This document shows positions 42,721 through 53,283 of a stretch of DNA of 64,000 nt, piece after piece. The position numbers were made by a program, and so were the translations under genes. This DNA comes from Paracoccus sp. (in: a-proteobacteria) (GTDB lineage: Bacteria > Pseudomonadota > Alphaproteobacteria > Rhodobacterales > Rhodobacteraceae), in the NCBI RefSeq assembly GCF_030538755.1, contig NZ_JAUNTJ010000009.1:1-64000 (forward strand), written 5' to 3'. The notes beneath the pieces are model-generated. The model made no database searches, had not been told where the DNA came from, and was given only the letters and a program-made list of their open reading frames with translations. Within the stretch, counting starts at the first letter, position 1. Each line of letters begins with the position of its first letter.

Positions 42721-43914
42721 TCAGCGCACGCCCAGACCGGCGCGCATCATCATCCGCCGCACCGGGGCGATGCCATACAGCCCGCCCAAGGCGGCTGCGC
42801 GCAGGTCGCGCAGGGGGCGCAGGCTGACCATGCTGGCGCGGTTCAGCGCGTCGATGCCGGTCAGGCGGGCCAGTGCCTCGGGGCGGCGGCTGCGGTGATA
42901 GCGGGTCAGGCTGTCGGGGCTGCCGGGGTCGTTGCGCGACAGCTCGATCAGTGCGGCCAGATCGGCAAGGCTCATGTTCAGGCCCTGTGCGCCGATGGGC
43001 GGGACGACATGTGCCGCTTCGGCGATCAGGGCGGTGCGCGGGGCGCTGAAGCGGTCGGCGATCTGGCTGATGATCGGCCATTCGGTCAGTCGCGTGGCCT
43101 GGCGCAGGTGCCCCAGAACCCCGGCAGAACGGGCGTTCAGTTCTGCCTCGAAATCGGCGGCGGGCAGGGCGCGCAGGCGGGCGGTTTCGCTGCCGTGTTC
43201 CATCCAGACCACGGCCGAGCAGGGTTTGCCCTCGCGGTCGGGCAGGGGGACCAGCGTGAAGGGGCCGCCCCAGCGGTGGATCTCGGTCGAGACGTTGTTG
43301 TGCGGGGTGTCGTGGGTGACGGCAAAGGCCAGTGCCTTTTGGCCATAGCGGATGGTGCGCACGCCGATGCCCATGGCCTGACGCACCGGCGAGTTGCGGC
43401 CGTCGGCGGCGATCACCAGCCGGGCGCGGGCGCGGCTGCCGTCGGTCAGGGTGGCAAAGGCCGCTTCGTCGCGGACGGTCAGTGCGGCGGTGCCGGTGCC
43501 GGGCAGAAAGCGGGTGTTCTGCAACTGATCCAGCCGGGCGACGATTTCGCGCCGGATCAGCCAGTTGGGCAGGTTCCAGCCGAACGGCGCATCGCCCAGT
43601 TCCGCAGCATCGAAATCGCGGGTCAGCCGGGCGTCGGGATGGGTGCCGCCGGCATCGACGATCCGCATCACCTGAAGCGGCATGGCATGAGGGGCAAGGC
43701 GCGGCCACAGCCCGACACGGTTCAGCAGATCGACCGAGGGCGTCAGAAAGGCGGTGGTGCGCAGGTCGGACCCCTGCGTGCCCTCGTCTGTGATCGGTGG
43801 AGCGGGATCGACGCAGAGCACCGAAAACCCCTCGGCCCCAAAGGCGGTGGCGGCGATCAGCCCGGCTGGGCCGCCGCCGGATACCAGAATGTCAACGTCG
43901 TGATCTGTCTGCAT
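42721..43914 (-). CDS. UbiH/UbiF/VisC-family FAD monooxygenase
   Basis: 397-residue flavin-dependent hydroxylase, most likely acting in ubiquinone biosynthesis. N-terminal dinucleotide fold VSGGGPAGLIAA (about 10-21), the second FAD motif VIAADGRNSPVR (about 170-181) and the late AEAAHVVPPIGAQGLNMSL (family DAAH...P..GQG.N region, here with E for D). Other ubi genes are not adjacent, so the hydroxylation position cannot be assigned. Confidence 0.88.
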   Translation of the reverse strand: MQTDHDVDILVSGGGPAGLIAATAFGAEGFSVLCVDPAPPITDEGTQGSDLRTTAFLTPSVDLLNRVGLWPRLAPHAMPLQVMRIVDAGGTHPDARLTRDFDAAELGDAPFGWNLPNWLIRREIVARLDQLQNTRFLPGTGTAALTVRDEAAFATLTDGSRARARLVIAADGRNSPVRQAMGIGVRTIRYGQKALAFAVTHDTPHNNVSTEIHRWGGPFTLVPLPDREGKPCSAVVWMEHGSETARLRALPAADFEAELNARSAGVLGHLRQATRLTEWPIISQIADRFSAPRTALIAEAAHVVPPIGAQGLNMSLADLAALIELSRNDPGSPDSLTRYHRSRRPEALARLTGIDALNRASMVSLRPLRDLRAAALGGLYGIAPVRRMMMRAGLGVR

Positions 43915-43940
43915 CGCGCACCTTGCCTGTGACGCCCGCC

Positions 43941-44159
43941 CTATTTCCCGGCGGTAAAGGCCAGCATCACGATAAAGAACAGCACCGTCCCGGCCAGACC
44001 GATAAAGCCCAGCATCTGCGGCCCGACGATGAACACCAGCAACGCCAGCACGATCACGATGCCCGCGATGCAGGCGAAGATGACGGCGGCCAGACGGTTT
44101 TCGGCGCGGTTCTGCGCGGCCAGTTCTGCGGGGGTCATCGTGGTTTCGTTATCGCTCAT
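43941..44159 (-). CDS. small two-helix membrane protein (DUF5337-like)
   Basis: 72 residues: polar N-terminus (MSDNETTMTPAELAAQNRAE) then two adjacent hydrophobic helices (about 24-44 and 48-68). Size, composition and position beside the ubiH-like gene resemble the DUF5337 family of Rhodobacteraceae. Function unknown. Probably co-transcribed with the ubiH-like gene, 26 bases away. Confidence 0.6.
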   Translation of the reverse strand: MSDNETTMTPAELAAQNRAENRLAAVIFACIAGIVIVLALLVFIVGPQMLGFIGLAGTVLFFIVMLAFTAGK

Positions 44160-44199
44160 TCCTTGGTCCTTTCCTTGGTGTGGCGTGGTGGCCGCCCGG

Positions 44200-44880
44200 T
44201 TATCGTTCGGGCATCGTTGCGCCGATGGCCAGCAAAAAGGCGGTCAGATCCTGTGTCTGATGCTGCACATGTTTGCCGTGGATCGTGCCGGGGGTCAACT
44301 CGTCCGGGCCGTGGCGGCCGTTGCCGACCAGCACGGTTGCCATGCCCAATTCGTGCGGAATCATCAGATTCCGGGGGTCGTCCTCGAAAAAGGCGGCTTT
44401 GGCGGGGTCGATCCCATGCGTTTCCAGAACTGCGGCATAAGCGCGCGGGTCGGGCTTGGGGTGAAAGCCGGTTTCGGCGACGCCGTAGATCGCCTCGAAC
44501 ACGGGCAGGTCGCGGTGGGCCAGCACGCGCCCGGCATAGGCGGCGTCGGCGTTGGTATGCACGATCTTGCGCCCCGGCAGCGCGGCGATGGCGGCGGCAA
44601 GGCCGGGATCGGGCGACAGGCCGGAAAAGTCGATGTCATGCACCTCGTCCAGATAGGCGTGCGGGTCGATGCCATGTTCGGCCATCAGCCCGGCCAGCGT
44701 GGTGCCGTGATGGCGCCAGTAATCCTGCCGCAACTGGCTGGCCTGATGTTCGGGCAGGTTCAGCAGCCGCATGACATAGGCCGTCATCCGCTGTTCGATC
44801 TGGCTGAACAGGCGGACATCGGGGTGATACAGGGTGTTGTCCAGATCAAAGATCCAGAACTCGACGCGGGCGAAATCCAT
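44200..44880 (-). CDS. HAD-superfamily pyrimidine 5'-nucleotidase
   Basis: 226-residue haloacid dehalogenase-fold phosphatase. Motif I WIFDLDNTLYHP (nucleophile D11 with D13), motif II VHTNADA, motif III lysine in GFHPKPDPRAY, and motif IV FFEDDPRNL. The pattern matches the SDT1/PHM8-type pyrimidine 5'-nucleotidase group, which dephosphorylates UMP/CMP. Located 40 bases downstream of the small membrane gene on the same strand order. Confidence 0.85.
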   Translation of the reverse strand: MDFARVEFWIFDLDNTLYHPDVRLFSQIEQRMTAYVMRLLNLPEHQASQLRQDYWRHHGTTLAGLMAEHGIDPHAYLDEVHDIDFSGLSPDPGLAAAIAALPGRKIVHTNADAAYAGRVLAHRDLPVFEAIYGVAETGFHPKPDPRAYAAVLETHGIDPAKAAFFEDDPRNLMIPHELGMATVLVGNGRHGPDELTPGTIHGKHVQHQTQDLTAFLLAIGATMPER

Positions 44881-44944
44881 GCCTTGTGCTTAGGCGGGTG
44901 GACGGCGGGTTGCAATCGCGGTTGTTCGGGCGGAATGTGCCGGG

Positions 44945-45571
44945 ATGAAAGATGCTTACACTCTGATCCTGTCCGCGATTGATGCGGGGCATTACCGGCC
45001 CGGCGACCGGCTGGTGGAATCGGAACTGGCCGAGCGGTTTGGCGTGTCGCGGACCCCCGTGCGCGAGGCGCTGCAACGGCTGGAAACGCAGGCGATGCTG
45101 GTGCGCGACGGGCGTAGCCTGATCGTGGCGACGCTGGATCACAACCAATTGGCCGAGCTTTATACCGTCCGCGCCGAATTAGAGGCGCTGGCCGCGCGTC
45201 TGGCCGCCCGCCACGCCACCCCGGAAGAAGTCCGGGTGCTGGCGCAGATGGTGGCCGAAGATCACGCCGCGGTCGATAACCCCGAGGCGCTGGCGCGGGC
45301 CAACCGGCGGTTTCACCGGCAGATTCATCTGGCCTCGCATAACCGTTATCTGGTGCAGCAGCTTGATCTGGTGCATCGGTCGATGGCGCTGATGGCGCGC
45401 ACGTCGCTGGCGGCGGCGGGGCGCGGCATTGCGGCGCTGGATGAACATCAGGCCGTTGTCGATGCGATTGCGGCGGGGGATGCGGCGGGGGCCGATGCGG
45501 CGATCCGCGCGCATATTTCGAGCGCATGGGAAACGCGGCTGCGGCTGGAGGCGACGGAATATCATGGCTGA
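44945..45571 (+). CDS. GntR-family transcriptional regulator (FCD type)
   Basis: 208-residue regulator with an N-terminal winged helix (RPGDRLVESELAERFGVSRTPVREALQRLE, positions about 17-46; key residues are the SRTPVREAL recognition helix) and a C-terminal all-helical FCD ligand-binding domain with metal-type histidines. It leads a tightly overlapping operon with a 98-residue protein, an AlkA-like glycosylase and an esterase. Effector unknown. Confidence 0.9.
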   Translation: MKDAYTLILSAIDAGHYRPGDRLVESELAERFGVSRTPVREALQRLETQAMLVRDGRSLIVATLDHNQLAELYTVRAELEALAARLAARHATPEEVRVLAQMVAEDHAAVDNPEALARANRRFHRQIHLASHNRYLVQQLDLVHRSMALMARTSLAAAGRGIAALDEHQAVVDAIAAGDAAGADAAIRAHISSAWETRLRLEATEYHG

Positions 45572-45860
45572 ACCGCTTGATCTGATGCGTGCCGACCCAA
45601 AGGGGCTGATCCGCGAAAGTTTCCGCATCGAGGGGATCACCGCAGCCGAATGCCGGTCGATCTTTGTCGATTGGGCGCTGTCGTTGCCGGATGGTGTCGA
45701 TGCCGCGGCGGCGATGCGGCTGGTCATCGACAGCTATGCCCCCAAGGCCCGGCCTGCCGCTGCGGCGCATCCCATGGTTGCCGTGCTGACCGAAGGCGTG
45801 GCGGCCAAAGCGGCCCCGCCGCAACGGCGCGGCGGACGGGCCGGGCGGTTCCGCCGATGA
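45564..45860 (+). CDS. conserved hypothetical protein, 98 residues
   Basis: Not recognised. The N-terminal two thirds (LDLMRADPKGLIRESFRIEGI...CRSIFVDWALSL) look like a compact helical domain; the C-terminus is Ala/Gly/Arg-rich (AAPPQRRGGRAGRFRR). It overlaps the GntR gene by 8 bases and the glycosylase gene by 4, so it is a coupled member of the operon. Confidence 0.72.
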   Translation: MAEPLDLMRADPKGLIRESFRIEGITAAECRSIFVDWALSLPDGVDAAAAMRLVIDSYAPKARPAAAAHPMVAVLTEGVAAKAAPPQRRGGRAGRFRR

Positions 45861-46480
45861 GGATCATCGCCGCGCAGGCTGATCTGGACGAGGGTTGCGC
45901 ATATCTGGCGAGGGTTTGCCCGGTCTGGGCGCGGGTGTTGCTGCAGCTTGGCGCTTTGCCGTTGCGGCGGCGGGCCGATGGGTTCGGGGCGATTTGCGAT
46001 GCGGTGGTCGGCCAGCAGATTTCTGTTGCCGCTGCGGCAGCGATCACCGCGCGGATGCAGGCGGCGGGCTTGCTGGATCAGGCCGCGATTGCGGTGGCGA
46101 CCGAGGATGAGCTGCGCGCCGCCGGCCTGTCGCGGCCCAAGGCGCGTTATCTGAAAGGGATCGCGGCGGCGGGGGTGGATTGGCGCAGCTTGCGCGATCT
46201 GCCCGACGATCAGGTGATGGCTGCGCTGGTCGCCTTGCCGGGTGTCGGACGCTGGACGGCCGAGATTTACCTGAAATTCGCGCTTGGCCGGGCGGATGTG
46301 ATCGCCTCGGGCGATCTGGCGCTGCAAGAGGCGGCGCGGCTGATGTATGACCTGGCCGCCCGCCCGACGCCTGCGGCGCTGATCGCCATGGCCGAACCAT
46401 GGCGCCCGTGGCGCGCGGTTGCGGCGCGGGGGCTGTGGGCCTATTACCGGCTGGCAAAAGGCCGCGAGGGGGTGACATGA
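45857..46480 (+). CDS. DNA-3-methyladenine glycosylase II (AlkA-like)
   Basis: 207-residue HhH-GPD glycosylase for excision of alkylated bases. The helix-hairpin-helix LPGVGRWTAEIYL (about 126-138) is followed by ASGDLALQ, which holds the catalytic aspartate. The upstream VGQQISVAAA segment is also typical. It lacks the N-terminal AlkA domain, a compact form. Couples by ATGA to both neighbours. Confidence 0.9.
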   Translation: MRIIAAQADLDEGCAYLARVCPVWARVLLQLGALPLRRRADGFGAICDAVVGQQISVAAAAAITARMQAAGLLDQAAIAVATEDELRAAGLSRPKARYLKGIAAAGVDWRSLRDLPDDQVMAALVALPGVGRWTAEIYLKFALGRADVIASGDLALQEAARLMYDLAARPTPAALIAMAEPWRPWRAVAARGLWAYYRLAKGREGVT

Positions 46481-47130
46481 GCCGGGATCTGAAATTTGCG
46501 CGCAAGGGACCGGCGGATGCCGATGCCGTGGTGGTGTTCCTGCATGGTTACGGCGCGGATGGTGCCGATCTGCTGGGGCTGGCCGATCCGCTGTCGCCGC
46601 ATCTGCCGGGCGTGGCCTTTTATGCCCCTGACGCGCCGGAACCCTGTGCCAACAACCCGATGGGCTATCAGTGGTTTCCGATCCCGTGGCTGGACGGATC
46701 GTCCGAAGATCAGGCCCGCGCGTCGATGGAACAGTCTGTCGCCGATCTGAATGCCTTTCTGGACAAGGTGCTGGCCGATGAGGGGGTGACGGCAGATCGC
46801 ATGGCGATCATCGGCTTTTCTCAGGGCACGATGATGGCGCTGCATGTGCTGCCGCGCCGCGATCAGGCGGTGGCCGGGATCGTCGGCTTTTCCGGGCGGC
46901 TGCTGGTGCCCGAGCAACTGGGTGACGTGATGGTGAAGCCGCCGGTTCTGCTGGTCCACGGCGATCAGGACCCGGTGGTGCCCTTTGCCGATATGGGATT
47001 GGCGGGGGATGCGCTGACCGGGGCGGGCTTCACGGTTTACGGCCATGTGATGAAGGGCACCGGGCATGGTATTGCGCCCGACGGGCTGTCGGTGGCGCTG
47101 TCGTTTCTGAAGGATGTGCTGGGGAAATAA
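46477..47130 (+). CDS. phospholipase/carboxylesterase family hydrolase
   Basis: 217-residue alpha/beta hydrolase of the YpfH/carboxylesterase type. FLHGYGADGADLLGL near the N-terminus (oxyanion HG motif), nucleophile GFSQG (serine near residue 113), Asp in HGDQDPVVP and His in GTGHGI. Substrate unknown. Last gene of the GntR operon; a composite intergenic repeat follows at once. Confidence 0.88.
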   Translation: MSRDLKFARKGPADADAVVVFLHGYGADGADLLGLADPLSPHLPGVAFYAPDAPEPCANNPMGYQWFPIPWLDGSSEDQARASMEQSVADLNAFLDKVLADEGVTADRMAIIGFSQGTMMALHVLPRRDQAVAGIVGFSGRLLVPEQLGDVMVKPPVLLVHGDQDPVVPFADMGLAGDALTGAGFTVYGHVMKGTGHGIAPDGLSVALSFLKDVLGK

Positions 47131-47192
47131 GGGGGCCAGCCCCCTCGCGCCGTTCCGGCGCTCACCCCCGGGATATTTGCGGACCAAAGATG
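47131..47192 (+). repeat. dispersed GGATATTT repeat, copy 3
   Basis: Directly after the esterase stop: G5/C5 hairpin, GCGCCG-TTC-CGGCGC hairpin, then CCCCCGGGATATTT and GGACCAAAGATG. Same composite order as 16822-16886. Confidence 0.75.
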
Positions 47193-47252
47193 CCGGCGGG
47201 TTTTGTCGGGGGTGGGCGTTGACTTTTCGTGATGCGCGCACACCTTTGCGCC

Positions 47253-49439
<2,187 letters not shown>

Positions 49440-49466
49440 GGGAAATCTGGCCGCAGATCATTCCTG

Positions 49467-49484
49467 ATGTGAAAGGTTTCACAT
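49467..49484. promoter_or_regulatory. 18-bp perfect palindrome
   Basis: ATGTGAAA-GG-TTTCACAT, a perfect 8-bp inverted repeat with 2-base centre, like a dimeric repressor operator. It lies 28 bases after uvrB in a convergent gap; no T-tract follows, so it is not a terminator. Confidence 0.35.
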
Positions 49485-49629
49485 GGGGTTCATCGGCGAT
49501 GTGGGGCTGGTTCTGCCGATCCGGCGGTGGCGGCAGGAACTGGTGTGCAACGTGGTTTTCGCGTGGCTGCGCCTTGGCGGCGGGGTCGCAGGCGGGCTGT
49601 TGCGGCCATGGCCGCCGACCGATCCATGA
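49483..49629 (+). CDS. possible 48-residue small protein
   Basis: Short open frame starting at an ATG preceded by AAAGG (7 bases), beginning MGFIGDVGLVLPIRRW and ending PWPPTDP. No recognisable domain; hydrophobic middle. It may be non-coding. Listed because the 255-bp gap after uvrB is otherwise empty. Confidence 0.2.
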   Translation: MGFIGDVGLVLPIRRWRQELVCNVVFAWLRLGGGVAGGLLRPWPPTDP

Positions 49630-49694
49630 ACGGGGCAGCGGCTGCGGTGCTGCCTCGGGCAATCTGCCCCCTGCTGATGCCGGTCTGATGCGCC

Positions 49695-49970
49695 TCAGCG
49701 GCACTCGGCGCGGCCGATCCAGCCTTTGTCATCGACAAAGACGACCAGACGGCCCGGCCTGTAATCTGTCGGGGCATTCTGGCCCGGCGACACGATGACC
49801 ATGCGCTGGCCGGTGCCTGCAAAGACTTCGCCGACATTCATGCCGGTGACGGCGGGCGGCGCGCCGGTGTTGCAGGTGTCGGCTGACAGGGTGATGCGCG
49901 GCGGCCCCGAGGGGGCGGCGCAAGCGCCAGCGATCATGACAAGGGGCAGGGCGCGCAAGGCCGGGTGCAT
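49695..49970 (-). CDS. I78-like peptidase-inhibitor family lipoprotein
   Basis: 91 residues. A signal peptide with a lipobox-like IAGAC (cysteine near residue 17) suggests a lipoprotein. The C-terminal DYRPGRLVVFVDDKGWIGRAECR-type end (key features RPGRL, D-x2-G, final C-R) resembles inhibitor I78 proteins, which block serine peptidases. It is followed upstream by a second such gene, 62 bases away. The match is weaker than for its neighbour. Confidence 0.6.
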   Translation of the reverse strand: MHPALRALPLVMIAGACAAPSGPPRITLSADTCNTGAPPAVTGMNVGEVFAGTGQRMVIVSPGQNAPTDYRPGRLVVFVDDKGWIGRAECR

Positions 49971-50032
49971 TGGGTTTCCTTTATCCTGGGGGCAGGGCGG
50001 GCAAAGGCTGCCCGCCCCGGTTCAGATCATCA

Positions 50033-50332
50033 TCAGCCGCATGTCACGGCGGTCAGCACGCCCCGGCGGTCGTATTCAAAGTTCAGCCGGGTCGGCACGT
50101 TGTCCATCGTCACCGGATCGCCCGAGCGATAATGCCGGAACTCGGTCCCCGCAGGCAGGCTGACGGCAGGCGACCGCTGGCCGACGAAGGCCTGATAGGC
50201 GGCGGCATTGCAGGTGTCGCCCGCAGGCGTAACGGTAACGGGAACCACCACCGGCTCGACCGGCTGGACCACGGTGCAGGCGGCCAGCAGGGCAGGGGCA
50301 GCGATGAGGGGCAGCAGCTTGGCGGTCTTCAT
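50033..50332 (-). CDS. I78 family peptidase inhibitor lipoprotein
   Basis: 99 residues with signal peptide and lipobox LLAAC (cysteine near 19). The mature part has CNAAAYQAFVGQ, FRHYRSGDPVTMD and RLNFEYDRRGVLTAVTCG, the pattern of the I78 inhibitor fold. Probably periplasmic, protecting against peptidases. Tandem with the similar gene downstream. Confidence 0.82.
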   Translation of the reverse strand: MKTAKLLPLIAAPALLAACTVVQPVEPVVVPVTVTPAGDTCNAAAYQAFVGQRSPAVSLPAGTEFRHYRSGDPVTMDNVPTRLNFEYDRRGVLTAVTCG

Positions 50333-50388
50333 GTCTTACTCCCTTTCAGATGTTTCACAGCGGCCTAACGCGCAAACCGCGTCAGAGT

Positions 50389-50916
50389 TCAATTTTCCAC
50401 CGCAGCAAATACGCCGCAGCCGATCCGGTCGCCCGCATTACCGGCAGGCTGGCCGCTGTAATCATCCGCCTGCGCATGGATGACAAAGGCGGCCCCGTCG
50501 GCATCGGTCAGCATCTCGGTGGTGATGCCGGGGGCGAACAGCTCCAGCCGGACCTCGCCACTGTCGGGGACATGGATGTTGGGCAGATCGCCGGGATGCG
50601 GGCCTGCCTCGGCCATGATGCCGTGGTCATGGCCATTGGCCAGATGCCCGCCGGCGGATTGGAAATCGGGGCCGTCGCAGGCGCCGGTTTCATGGATGTG
50701 GATCGCGCGGATGCCCGGCTCCAGCCCTTTCAGAAAGACGGTCAGCAGCATGGTGCCAGACGGGGTGGGCGCGGCGGTGACGCTGCCCATATCGGTGCCG
50801 TCAGCCGATGCGACCTGCGCCACCAGACCTTGCGGTTCTGACGGGGTATCCGACTGGGCAAGGGCGGGGGTGGCCAGCAGCAGGGCAGCGGGGATGGCAA
50901 GGAATGTGCGTTTCAT
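50389..50916 (-). CDS. sodC: periplasmic Cu/Zn superoxide dismutase
   Basis: 175 residues: signal peptide (1-20, ending PALA), then the Greek-key SOD. Metal ligands are visible as HIHETGAC (two copper His and the disulfide Cys), GGHLAN, HG-x-GPH-type spacing and D-LPN-IHV, plus a late GDRIGCGVF with the partner Cys and the active-site Arg. Removes superoxide in the periplasm. ATG 50916 follows GGAG. Confidence 0.95.
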   Translation of the reverse strand: MKRTFLAIPAALLLATPALAQSDTPSEPQGLVAQVASADGTDMGSVTAAPTPSGTMLLTVFLKGLEPGIRAIHIHETGACDGPDFQSAGGHLANGHDHGIMAEAGPHPGDLPNIHVPDSGEVRLELFAPGITTEMLTDADGAAFVIHAQADDYSGQPAGNAGDRIGCGVFAAVEN

Positions 50917-51044
50917 GGTCTCCTCGGGGTTCGGCTGTGGGTTGTGCCAAGGCAACGACTGGCGCGGCAAATTGTTCCGGGGGCTTGATCCGCGTGCCCG
51001 CTTTGGCGATAAACTGCGGGTCCGCAAGCCAAGGGAATATCGCC

Positions 51045-51356
51045 ATGCGCGTTCGCATCTATCAGCCCGCCCGCAATGCCATGCAATCGGGCACTGCCCG
51101 CACCAAAGGGTGGGTGCTGGAATTTCCCCATGCCGATGCGCGCGACATCGACCCGCTGATGGGCTGGACCAGCAGCGACGATACCCAAAGCCAGGTGCGG
51201 CTGAAATTCGAAACCCGCAAGCAGGCCGAAGATTATGCCCGCGAACACGGGCTGGATTATGTTGTGCGCAATTCGCATCCGCGCGCGGCCAATGTGCGCC
51301 CGCGCGGCTATGGCGAAAACTTCGCCACCGACCGGCGCGCGCCTTGGACGCACTGA
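51045..51356 (+). CDS. NADH dehydrogenase accessory subunit (NDUFS4-like, complex I)
   Basis: 103 residues matching the alphaproteobacterial/mitochondrial 18-kDa complex I subunit. [39 protein letters not shown] and the late [15 protein letters not shown] are the family hallmarks. Soluble, expected on the peripheral arm. Other nuo genes are not adjacent. AAGGGAATATCGCC precedes the ATG. Confidence 0.93.
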   Translation: MRVRIYQPARNAMQSGTARTKGWVLEFPHADARDIDPLMGWTSSDDTQSQVRLKFETRKQAEDYAREHGLDYVVRNSHPRAANVRPRGYGENFATDRRAPWTH

Positions 51357-51808
51357 CGATCACGCGCGAGGACCCTTTGGCCGGGGATCTGGCGCTGCTG
51401 TTCGACCGGCATCATCTGGCCTGCACGGCAGACACGCCGCCCGAATCGAATCACATGCTGGATCGTGGTGAACTGGTTGCGCCGGACATCGCCTTTTATG
51501 TGCTGCGCGATGCCGGGCAGCCGCTGGGCATGGGCGCGATCAAGCGGATCGCCCCCACCCATGGCGAGATCAAATCCATGCACATTCTGGCCGAGGCGCG
51601 CGGGCGCGGCCTGTCGCATCGCCTGCTGGCCCATCTGATGGATCAGGCGCGCGCCGCCGGTCTGCTGCGCCTGTCGCTGGAAACCGGGGTGCAGCCCACC
51701 TTTGACGCGGCGCGGGTGCTGTATGCGCGGGCCGGTTTTCAGGAATGTGATCCCTTTGGCGATTACCGGGCCGACCCGAACAGCGTATTCATGACGCGGG
51801 CGCTGTGA
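51344..51808 (+). CDS. GNAT family N-acetyltransferase
   Basis: About 154 residues with the acetyl-CoA-binding core [20 protein letters not shown] (key: RGRGLS) and a final [20 protein letters not shown]. The start is set at TTG 51344, overlapping the end of the NDUFS4-like gene by 13 bases. A later ATG (51451) would remove the first strand, so the early start is preferred. Substrate unknown. Confidence 0.82.
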   Translation: MDALTITREDPLAGDLALLFDRHHLACTADTPPESNHMLDRGELVAPDIAFYVLRDAGQPLGMGAIKRIAPTHGEIKSMHILAEARGRGLSHRLLAHLMDQARAAGLLRLSLETGVQPTFDAARVLYARAGFQECDPFGDYRADPNSVFMTRAL

Positions 51809-51841
51809 CCGATGCAGCAGCTTGCCAGAAGGACGCAACAC

Positions 51842-52207
51842 ATGACCGCACGCTTTTTCCTTGCTGTCGCCTTGTTGGGCGCGGCCCCCGCGCTGGCGCA
51901 ACAACAGACCAACCGGCCCGAGGACGGGGCGTTTATATCGCAGGTCACGTTCACATGCGAACGCGGGGTGCAGGTGCCGGTGGCCTATGTGACGGTGCCG
52001 ACAGGCGAATCCTTTGCCGTTGCCCATATCGACGGCCAGCAGATCGCCATGATTCAGGTCGTGTCGGGGTCAGGCACCCGCTATCGCTCGGTCGATGAGG
52101 CGCGCCCGTATGAACTGCACGCCAAAGGCAGCGACGGGATGTTCTTTTACGGCCCTGACGGCGATGCGGCTGATCTGCTGTCGGATTGCACCGTAAGCGA
52201 CACTTGA
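51842..52207 (+). CDS. MliC-like lysozyme inhibitor family protein
   Basis: 121 residues with a signal peptide (1-19, ending PALA) and a small beta-barrel domain: VTFTCERGVQVPVAY, AMIQVVSGSGTRYRS, LHAKGSDGMFFY and a final cysteine pairing with the first. This is the MliC/PliC pattern of periplasmic inhibitors of c-type lysozyme. ATG 51842 chosen because it opens the signal peptide; an earlier frame start at 51812 is less likely. Confidence 0.8.
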   Translation: MTARFFLAVALLGAAPALAQQQTNRPEDGAFISQVTFTCERGVQVPVAYVTVPTGESFAVAHIDGQQIAMIQVVSGSGTRYRSVDEARPYELHAKGSDGMFFYGPDGDAADLLSDCTVSDT

Positions 52208-52241
52208 TCCCGCCCCGCGCTTGGCGCAAAAGCGGCACAGC

Positions 52242-52318
52242 GGTCCCGTAGCTCAACTGGATAGAGCAGCCGACTTCTAATCGGCAGGTTGAGGGTTCGA
52301 TTCCTTCCGGGATCGCCA
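52242..52318 (+). tRNA. tRNA-Arg (anticodon UCU)
   Basis: Complete cloverleaf: acceptor GGTCCCG pairs with CGGGATC (one G-U), D arm GCTC...GAGC, anticodon stem GCCGA/TCGGC with loop CTTCTAA (anticodon TCT at 52276-52278), T arm with GGTTCGATTCC, discriminator G, and an encoded CCA end. It reads AGA (and AGG) codons. Confidence 0.96.
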
Positions 52319-52376
52319 TATTCCATTATTAATCAAAGGCTTGCCGGGGCGCTTGCAGCCTGCATTAACCAACGAA

Positions 52377-52404
52377 AAAGGCCGGGCATGTGGCCCGGCC
52401 TTTT
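52377..52404. terminator. bidirectional intrinsic terminator
   Basis: AAAGGCCGGG, 7-base loop, CCCGGCCTTT with T-tracts on both strands; it can end both the tRNA transcript (plus) and the BI-1 gene (minus). Confidence 0.88.
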
Positions 52405-52423
52405 GGTCTGTATGGGGCGGCGA

Positions 52424-53170
52424 TTATTCGCGGTTGCCCATGAATTGCAGCAGGAACATGAACAGGTTCAGGAAATCCAGATACAGTTTCAGCGCACCCA
52501 TGATCGCGGTCTTGCCTACGAATTCATCGCCGCTGTCGCGCATTTGCAGATAGGTGTTTTTGATGTTCTGGGTGTCATAGGCGGTCAGACCGGCAAAGAT
52601 CAGCACGCCCAAAATCGAGATGGCGAACTGCATCCCCGACGATTGCAGGAAGATGTTCACGATCGAGGCGACGATCAGGCCGATCACGCCCATAATCAGG
52701 AAGCTGCCCCAGCCCGAGATGTCTTTCTTGGTGGTATAGCCCCACAGCGACAGGCCGGCAAAGGCGATGGCCGTCACAAGGAAGGTCTGCACGATGGACG
52801 TGCCGGTGAACACCAGAAAGATCGAGCTGATCGACACGCCCATGATGGCGGCGAAGGCATAGAACAGCACGGTTGCGCCCTGAACCGACAGCCGGTTCAG
52901 CGCCGCGCCAAAGGCAAAGACCATAATCAGCGGCGCGAACATCACCAGCCATTTCAGCGGGCTGGTATACAGCGCGACACCCAGCGGCGACAGCGTGCCG
53001 TTGGCCGACACCGCAGCCTGCGAAATGCCATAGGCGGCCACTGCGGTCACGCCCATGCCCACCGACATCAGCCCATAGACGCGGTTCATGTAGGAACGCA
53101 GGCCCTCGTCGATTGCGGCCTGTTGTGCCACACCGCTCTGGGCCGTGCGGAAGGTGTTGTATTCTGCCAT
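52424..53170 (-). CDS. Bax inhibitor-1 (YbhL/YccA) family membrane protein
   Basis: 248 residues with seven transmembrane helices after a soluble N-terminus (MAEYNTFRTAQSG). The family patterns MNRVYGLMSVGM, SSIFLVFTGTSI and LTAYDTQNIK, LYLDFLNLF are present. Members are inner-membrane proteins linked to FtsH or ion flux; function here unproven. ATG 53170 with GAGAGTC upstream. Confidence 0.92.
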   Translation of the reverse strand: MAEYNTFRTAQSGVAQQAAIDEGLRSYMNRVYGLMSVGMGVTAVAAYGISQAAVSANGTLSPLGVALYTSPLKWLVMFAPLIMVFAFGAALNRLSVQGATVLFYAFAAIMGVSISSIFLVFTGTSIVQTFLVTAIAFAGLSLWGYTTKKDISGWGSFLIMGVIGLIVASIVNIFLQSSGMQFAISILGVLIFAGLTAYDTQNIKNTYLQMRDSGDEFVGKTAIMGALKLYLDFLNLFMFLLQFMGNRE

Positions 53171-53283
53171 ATGACTCTCCCGTAAATCCGTATCGGCGTA
53201 GGGGGATGCCCCCGTTCGTTGCAAGGCAATATTGTCCGGCCGGGCCATTTTTTCAATGCCGTAACTGCGTAAAATGCCGCATC

